A stretch of 10,709 nucleotides of DNA from a bacterium. Lineage in GTDB: Bacteria > Patescibacteriota > Minisyncoccia > Ryanbacterales > 2-02-FULL-48-12. Positions 6,740 through 10,709 of this stretch are shown here, in pieces; position 1 is the stretch's first letter; the number at the start of each line of letters is the position of its first letter. The notes under the pieces were generated by a model. The model was not told the DNA's origin, did no database searches, and worked only from the letters and a program-made list of their open reading frames with translations. Location: positions 1-10,709 of the forward strand of contig SBBS01000057.1 in assembly GCA_005239605.1 (NCBI GenBank), in the 5' to 3' direction. The translations under genes and the position numbers were made by a program.

Positions 6740-7464
6740 GTTGTTTTAAATAGCAAGCCCTGTTCGTAGTCGGCGCGCACCCGCGTAAGCCTGTCTGGCG
6801 TGCCCATGTCGCGAATATATTCTTTCGTATGATACCCGTATAACGAAGCGCCAGCCTGAAGGATACAAGGAAACACATCCTTTTCAATATCGCATTTCCC
6901 TTCTTGAGGTATAAAGTCAAAGAACCGCGGAGATAATATATAAACAGAAGCAATGCCGAGATTTGTTTGCGTTATGCCTTCCGGATGCGGCCGCAAGAAC
7001 ATGTTTGTTACACGCATGGTTTCGCTCACACACACTAGATCGGAGTGTAAAGGCGAGGACGTCTCGCGAATCATGGCGGTAACAACAGAGTCTTTTTTTG
7101 AAAAATGCGCATCTACAAATCGTTTTACATCAAAATGAACCATTACATCGCCTGAAAGAAGCAAGAAATCTTCTGCGATGTCATTGGAAAGCATCCGCAA
7201 CGCACCCGCCGTTCCTTGGGGCTCCTGTTCTTGCATGCAAATTGCCGACACTCCCCACCGCGATCCGTCTCCCACATATGCGGCAATTTGATCGCCCAAA
7301 TGCCCGGTGAGAATAATGATATCGGTTAGTCCATATCTTTTCAAAAGCAGTATCTGATGCTCCAAAACCGGCTTTTCTCCAATCATAACAAGCGGCTTTG
7401 GCAACGAAGCCGTGAGCGGCCCCAACCGCGTGCCTTTTCCTCCGGCTAAAATGACTGCCTTCAT
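6736..7464 (-). CDS. hddC: HddC-like heptose-1-phosphate guanylyltransferase
   Basis: The enzyme would join GTP and D-glycero-alpha-D-manno-heptose 1-phosphate to give GDP-heptose. The 242 residues form one sugar nucleotidyltransferase domain: LAGGKGTRL (6-14), LPKPLVMIGEKP (21-32) with the catalytic lysine K23, GTAGALR (84-90), the metal-binding LLSGDV (102-107), DIEKDVFP (192-199) and RDMGTPDRL (218-226). No hexapeptide tail or fused GmhB phosphatase is present. The family alone could also use mannose or glucose 1-phosphate; the heptose call rests on flanking gmhA and hddA-like genes. It starts 16 bases after the kinase stop, with only a weak AAGA as ribosome site, and overlaps gmhA by four bases. 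Confidence 0.8.
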   Translation of the reverse strand: MKAVILAGGKGTRLGPLTASLPKPLVMIGEKPVLEHQILLLKRYGLTDIIILTGHLGDQIAAYVGDGSRWGVSAICMQEQEPQGTAGALRMLSNDIAEDFLLLSGDVMVHFDVKRFVDAHFSKKDSVVTAMIRETSSPLHSDLVCVSETMRVTNMFLRPHPEGITQTNLGIASVYILSPRFFDFIPQEGKCDIEKDVFPCILQAGASLYGYHTKEYIRDMGTPDRLTRVRADYEQGLLFKTT

Positions 7465-7480
7465 TTCTTAAAATTATATG

Positions 7481-8506
7481 TTATACAATCCGCGTTTCCA
7501 TGTCGCGGGCTTCGTGCGAAGACATATTATAAATTACATGGCTCCCCAGTGTTTCAAATTCGAACGGAACATGCAAAAGTCCTTTTAATTTTTCTTCTAT
7601 TTGCTTTTGCTTTTCCGGATGCGCAAAAAACAGCATAAACCCGCCGCCGCCCGCCCCCAATAGCTTTCCGCCGATAGCGCCTGCCTGGCGCGCTGTTTCA
7701 TATACGTTGTCTATAAACGGTGTGGTTATTTTTGAGGTAAGACTGCGTTTCAGCAACCATGTTTCGTGGAGCAATTTTCCGATTTCGTCAAGCGAAGCAG
7801 AGTGAGCCGTAAAAACCTTGTACGCTTCGTCAACCAACTGACGCATGAGAGCAAGTTCCCGATATCGTTCATCAATGGTTTTAATCTGCTCGCCCGCAAC
7901 TTCGGAAGCATTGCGCCCAAAACGCGTAAATACCAGCATCAGGTGCCGTTGTAACTCCCGCAGACGTTCTCCATCGATCGGCATAGGCGTTACGCGCACT
8001 TCTTCGTTTTTGCCATTAAACTCAATTTTGTTAAATCCGCCGAATGCCGTTGCGGTCTGATCCTGCGAACCCACGTTTTCTTTGATAAGATTTTGCTCCA
8101 CATGGATCGCATCGCGCGCAAGCTGATATTTGGTGATATCACGCCCCATCAGCGCATACAGCGCATGCAAAAATCCCACCGTGAACGCGGAACTGGAACC
8201 AAGCCCCGACATTCCCGGCACATCCGCATTGTGCTGCATCTCAATACCGTATGGCACGGATACATGCGTAAGACATGCGCGCACTGAAGGATGCTGAATT
8301 TCCGCCACTGTCATAACCTCTTCATGCTGTGAATATCGTATGCGATATTTGCAATCAAAGAACGGGGGGAGTTCCCGGCACGTAATATAACAATATTTAT
8401 TGATAGAGGTACTAATTACTGCCCCGCCGTTTTTCTTGTACCAGCCGGGGTAATCGGTGCCGCCGCCAAAAAATGATATCCGAAACGGAGTACGCGTAAT
8501 AACCAC
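7481..8506 (-). CDS. hddA: HddA-like D-glycero-alpha-D-manno-heptose-7-phosphate kinase
   Basis: This GHMP-family kinase would phosphorylate heptose 7-phosphate at C1 using ATP, giving the 1,7-bisphosphate. The 341-residue length fits. Motifs in order are RTPFRISFFGGGTDYP (5-20), the ATP loop PGMSGLGSSSAFTVG (97-111), KENVGSQDQ (142-150) with the likely catalytic D149, and KLLGAGGGGFMLFF (281-294). The start is GTG at 8506: it puts the first motif at its usual place and an in-frame TGA lies five codons upstream, leaving no other choice. No Shine-Dalgarno precedes it and a -10-like TATTGT ends six bases upstream, so a leaderless mRNA is possible. It is first in the operon with the hddC-like gene and gmhA. 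Confidence 0.88.
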   Translation of the reverse strand: MVITRTPFRISFFGGGTDYPGWYKKNGGAVISTSINKYCYITCRELPPFFDCKYRIRYSQHEEVMTVAEIQHPSVRACLTHVSVPYGIEMQHNADVPGMSGLGSSSAFTVGFLHALYALMGRDITKYQLARDAIHVEQNLIKENVGSQDQTATAFGGFNKIEFNGKNEEVRVTPMPIDGERLRELQRHLMLVFTRFGRNASEVAGEQIKTIDERYRELALMRQLVDEAYKVFTAHSASLDEIGKLLHETWLLKRSLTSKITTPFIDNVYETARQAGAIGGKLLGAGGGGFMLFFAHPEKQKQIEEKLKGLLHVPFEFETLGSHVIYNMSSHEARDMETRIV

Positions 8507-8512
8507 TAGTTT

Positions 8513-8541
8513 ACAATATCAAAAAAATAAAAAGTAAAGAA
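8513..8541 (-). promoter_or_regulatory. Candidate extended -10 promoter for the heptose operon
   Basis: TGATATTGT (8521-8513) contains an extended -10 (TGA plus TATTGT) ending six bases before the GTG start, so transcription could begin at the start codon itself. The region upstream is T-rich, and the best-placed -35, TTCTTT (8541-8536), is poor. The string TTTGNTATNGTA is shared with the candidate promoter of the glycan operon (TTTGCTATGGTA). Confidence 0.35.
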
Positions 8542-8547
8542 GTTGAC

Positions 8548-8575
8548 AAAAAAAGAGCAAGTAGTGAGCTTGCTC
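8548..8575 (-). terminator. Rho-independent terminator after the radical SAM gene
   Basis: On the minus strand, GAGCAAG (8575-8569), a seven-base loop and CTTGCTC (8561-8555) are followed directly by seven Ts (8554-8548). It begins 20 bases after the radical SAM stop and separates that gene from the heptose operon. On the plus strand the same stem is followed by CGCA and seven Ts (8580-8586), so it may work weakly the other way too. Confidence 0.8.
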
Positions 8576-8595
8576 CGCATTTTTTTGTTTTAAGA

Positions 8596-10563
8596 TTAGT
8601 GGTGACCGGCAATGCCCGGATGCAATGGTTTTACTCCGTAGACATAAGCCCCGCGCTTGTTGCCATACCATACTACCTGCCGCATCCAGTCGTCCCAGCT
8701 GTTCCATTGTTCGGATGTTTTGCCGACATGATACTCAAATGAACCTTTTTGCAGTGGAATCGGATTACTAGTTATCGCGCCGTAATAGAACTCCCAGATA
8801 TTACTGCCGCATGCCACAAGTTTGTCTTTATCTTCAAATGGTTTTTTTACCATGCAATCATTCAACATGATAGAATCCGTCAAAAGAGCGGAATCAATTA
8901 TTTTTGGATAATGCCAGAGATATGTTTTCACCATATCTTCCGCTTCGCTATAAAAACGGCCCATTTTTTCCGCTCGCAGGAGCTTGATAAACATATACTC
9001 ATCAGGCGGCCAGTAGATGTTAAGCCATTCGGGCGCAGGACAATATTCTATGCTCCCCTGCTGAATGCCGCGCGCTTTCTCCAGAAAGAAATATTTGAGT
9101 TCCCGCAGAACAGGATACTGCTCAACTTGCTCACCCAGAAATGCCTCAAAAATCTGCCGGTACGACAATCCTGTTATCTCGTGCAAAAGCACGGACGGTA
9201 TCTGAAACAGTTTGTCAAAATGCAGGAAGTTTGCCATCCAAGCATACGCCCGAGCGCGTACCCAATCTTCCCGCGGCATGGTATTAGTCGCCACCACAAG
9301 CTGTTGGGTTTCTTTGATTCTATCAGGATCGGCATCAATCACCCCGTGAAAAATAACCGCTTCGGTTTCCATCGTTTCCATGCCATACCGCTCAAGATAC
9401 CCCGCATCAATAGACATTTCCGCTCCCGGGAAAATGCCAAGATTGCCGCACTGGATTCTGTTATGCTGGCCGCTTGCGATCGTCTCAGAAATGCCGTTGG
9501 TGAAAGAATTGTAGGTTTCCAACGGAAGACCGAGAATAAAATCCGTATAAGTGAGAATGCCTGCTTGGCTAAAACGCCGCTGCAGATTTCTAAAATCCTC
9601 AATACGGATGTTCTTCCGTTTAACAGCTTCTAGTGTCGGCGGATTCAGCGACTCAAACGCAAGCGTAACGCCCGTATTAAGGTTTCCGTCCGCAAGAGTT
9701 TTTTGCGCTTGAAACACGCGTTCTTCTGAATTTTTAGCGTTCTGCACCGAAAGCGCGCGCGGCAGGCCGTATTTCTTTTTTACATCACCCGCATATTTTG
9801 CAATTTCCACGTCACGTTTTTTGATGCCAAAATTCGCATTACAGCAAAATATGTATGTAATTTTATGTTGCCCAAACCATTCAAACTCTTTGCACACGCG
9901 CTCAAGTGGAAATTCAACAAGACCCATTCCCAATACGCCCCAATCGCAGTAGGTGCATCCAAACGGGCACCCGCGGTCTGTTTCCCACATAGCAAGCCAT
10001 TCCGTCCCCGGGTTATTTCGCATAAGTTCATCAAATAAACCGGTAAGATAAGGAGAAGGCAATGTACTCAAATCCTTCATGCGCGGCGCGAGCGAAGTGG
10101 AACAATAATAAGCGCCCTCAATAAAACGAAACGAAGGCACATTGTGCATCCATGCGCGGCCCGGCTGATACTGTTCTAAAAGAGAGGCAAACGCGATTTC
10201 GCCCTCGCCATACACCGCGCAGTCAATAAAAGGATTCGCACGAAGGAACTCTTCCGCTTGTTCGGGAACTTCCGGCCCGCCAAAAACTATCAGACATTTT
10301 GGATTTTCTTCTTTGAGACGCCGCGCGATCGCAAGCGACAGATTTCTGTTCCATGTATAAGCGCTAAAACCCGCAATGTCGCAAGCAGAGAGATAAGATA
10401 CAGCATCCTCAACGGGAAGCCGCTTGTAAATCGGCTGTAAAAAAGTGTATTCACCCATACGCGATATATGCGTTCTTGCGTATGCTTCCAAATACCCGGC
10501 TGTGAGCGGTAAATAATCCTGTCCGGAAAAACTGTTATTGATCTGCACAATCGCAATATTCAT
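8596..10563 (-). CDS. B12-binding-type radical SAM protein
   Basis: This 655-residue enzyme has an N-terminal Rossmann-like domain of the cobalamin-binding type (about 1-150; FGGPEVPEQ at 94-102, VYGEGE at 117-122), without the DxHxxG histidine loop, as in class B radical SAM enzymes. The radical SAM core follows: TDRGCPFGCTYCDWG (195-209) holds the 4Fe-4S cysteines C199, C203 and C206; VTLAFESLN (299-307) and YTDFILGLPLET (339-350) are later barrel strands. Residues about 430-655 are an aromatic-rich C-terminal region not recognised. Such enzymes methylate or rearrange unreactive carbons in lipids, sugars or antibiotics; the substrate here is unknown, and nearby glycan genes suggest sugar or lipid tailoring. 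The ATG has AAGGAGG six bases upstream. It appears to be transcribed alone, ending at a strong terminator. Confidence 0.85.
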   Translation of the reverse strand: MNIAIVQINNSFSGQDYLPLTAGYLEAYARTHISRMGEYTFLQPIYKRLPVEDAVSYLSACDIAGFSAYTWNRNLSLAIARRLKEENPKCLIVFGGPEVPEQAEEFLRANPFIDCAVYGEGEIAFASLLEQYQPGRAWMHNVPSFRFIEGAYYCSTSLAPRMKDLSTLPSPYLTGLFDELMRNNPGTEWLAMWETDRGCPFGCTYCDWGVLGMGLVEFPLERVCKEFEWFGQHKITYIFCCNANFGIKKRDVEIAKYAGDVKKKYGLPRALSVQNAKNSEERVFQAQKTLADGNLNTGVTLAFESLNPPTLEAVKRKNIRIEDFRNLQRRFSQAGILTYTDFILGLPLETYNSFTNGISETIASGQHNRIQCGNLGIFPGAEMSIDAGYLERYGMETMETEAVIFHGVIDADPDRIKETQQLVVATNTMPREDWVRARAYAWMANFLHFDKLFQIPSVLLHEITGLSYRQIFEAFLGEQVEQYPVLRELKYFFLEKARGIQQGSIEYCPAPEWLNIYWPPDEYMFIKLLRAEKMGRFYSEAEDMVKTYLWHYPKIIDSALLTDSIMLNDCMVKKPFEDKDKLVACGSNIWEFYYGAITSNPIPLQKGSFEYHVGKTSEQWNSWDDWMRQVVWYGNKRGAYVYGVKPLHPGIAGHH

Positions 10564-10569
10564 GGAATG

Positions 10570-10576
10570 CCTCCTT
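10570..10576 (-). promoter_or_regulatory. Strong ribosome binding site of the radical SAM gene
   Basis: AAGGAGG stands six bases before the ATG at 10563 and fixes that start. It contrasts with the two minus-strand operons, whose first genes have no visible ribosome site. Confidence 0.85.
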
Positions 10577-10600
10577 GACCAGTCAGACCGGTCTTGTCAA
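10575..10600. promoter_or_regulatory. Operator-like palindrome in the radical SAM leader
   Basis: Two near-identical 8-mers, GACCAGTC (10577-10584) and GACCGGTC (10586-10593), repeat with a nine-base period. The second lies in the perfect palindrome AGACCGGTCT (10585-10594). Outer arms TTGAC (10575-10579) and GTCAA (10596-10600) are also inverted. The block touches the ribosome site and includes TTGACA on the minus strand. It looks like a binding site for a dimeric (for example TetR-type) repressor, or an RNA hairpin. No regulator gene is in the window and no clear -10 was found. Confidence 0.45.
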
Positions 10601-10613
10601 TGAAATTCAAAAT

Positions 10614-10637
10614 TAGACCTGTCCCTTAATAAATTTT
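10614..10637. repeat. 24-bp inverted repeat, right arm
   Basis: Exact reverse complement of 76-99 (core AGACCTGTCCCTTAATAA). It lies about 50 bases upstream of the radical SAM start. Between this arm and the palindromic element is the short perfect palindrome TGAAATTTCA (10642-10651). Confidence 0.8.
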
Positions 10638-10671
10638 AGAGTGAAATTTCAGAAATATGAGATGGGGCGCC

Positions 10672-10709
10672 GGTGAAAATTTTGAAGCGCCAGCAGGGCT
10701 AACGCAAGA
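10672..10709. repeat. Truncated palindromic repeat element, right copy
   Basis: GGTGAAAATTTT (10672-10683) followed by the hairpin core matches the left copy at 1-32 with one mismatch. Only the left flank is present, and the window ends inside the element. Overlaying the two copies on their shared 32 bases gives a complete unit of about 163 bases, with the 24-bp arms at its ends and the GGTGAAAATTT / AAATTTTCACC palindrome in the middle. Confidence 0.7.

Noticed and set aside
8749..9633. 294-codon plus-strand open frame
   Set aside because: It lies wholly antisense to the radical SAM gene, which has clear motifs and a strong ribosome site. The translation shows no recognisable domain, so it is a shadow frame.
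1..10709. CRISPR array, tRNA or rRNA genes
   Set aside because: No regularly spaced direct repeats, cloverleaf-like segments or rRNA-like stretches were seen on either strand.

Overview
The window looks like a surface-glycan region of a bacterium with the standard bacterial code. TAA, TAG and TGA all serve as stops, and TGA ends four of the genes. Base composition is moderate and AT-leaning. The organism cannot be fixed from the sequence. The mix of a polyprenyl-phosphate glycosyltransferase operon, GDP-heptose genes, tightly overlapping genes and many small dispersed repeats resembles what is found in uncultivated candidate-phylum bacteria (Patescibacteria-like or Omnitrophota-like), but this is a low-confidence inference.

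Layout. Positions 1-170 and 10564-10709 hold repeats: a 24-bp inverted repeat at both ends (76-99 and 10614-10637) and, outside it, two truncated copies of one palindromic element (1-42 and 10672-10709). Positions 171-4938 are a minus-strand operon of four overlapping genes: a GtrB/DPM1-like family 2 glycosyltransferase, a GT-B (family 4-like) glycosyltransferase, an unusual fusion of a LAB_N membrane domain with a SAM methyltransferase, and an ArnT/family 39-like membrane glycosyltransferase. Positions 4939-5023 are a divergent promoter region. A short plus-strand unit follows: a cysteine-rich zinc-ribbon-like gene interrupted by an in-frame TGA (5024-5383) and an overlapping Nudix-related gene with an eroded Nudix box (5380-5964). 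Positions 5965-6163 contain hairpins but no convincing gene. Positions 6164-8506 are a minus-strand operon for GDP-D-glycero-alpha-D-manno-heptose synthesis (gmhA, hddC-like, hddA-like; no gmhB here). A hairpin terminator at 8548-8575 separates it from a monocistronic B12-binding-type radical SAM gene (8596-10563), whose leader has an operator-like palindrome and a strong ribosome binding site.

How the genes may work together. The 6164-8506 genes would isomerise sedoheptulose 7-phosphate, phosphorylate it at C1 and, after a phosphatase step encoded elsewhere, activate it with GTP. The 171-4938 operon has the parts for loading a sugar onto a lipid carrier, extending or methylating a glycan, moving the lipid-linked sugar across the membrane and transferring it on the outer face. 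The radical SAM enzyme could tailor a sugar or lipid in the same glycan, but its substrate cannot be read from the sequence. The plus-strand pair looks unrelated and possibly decaying.
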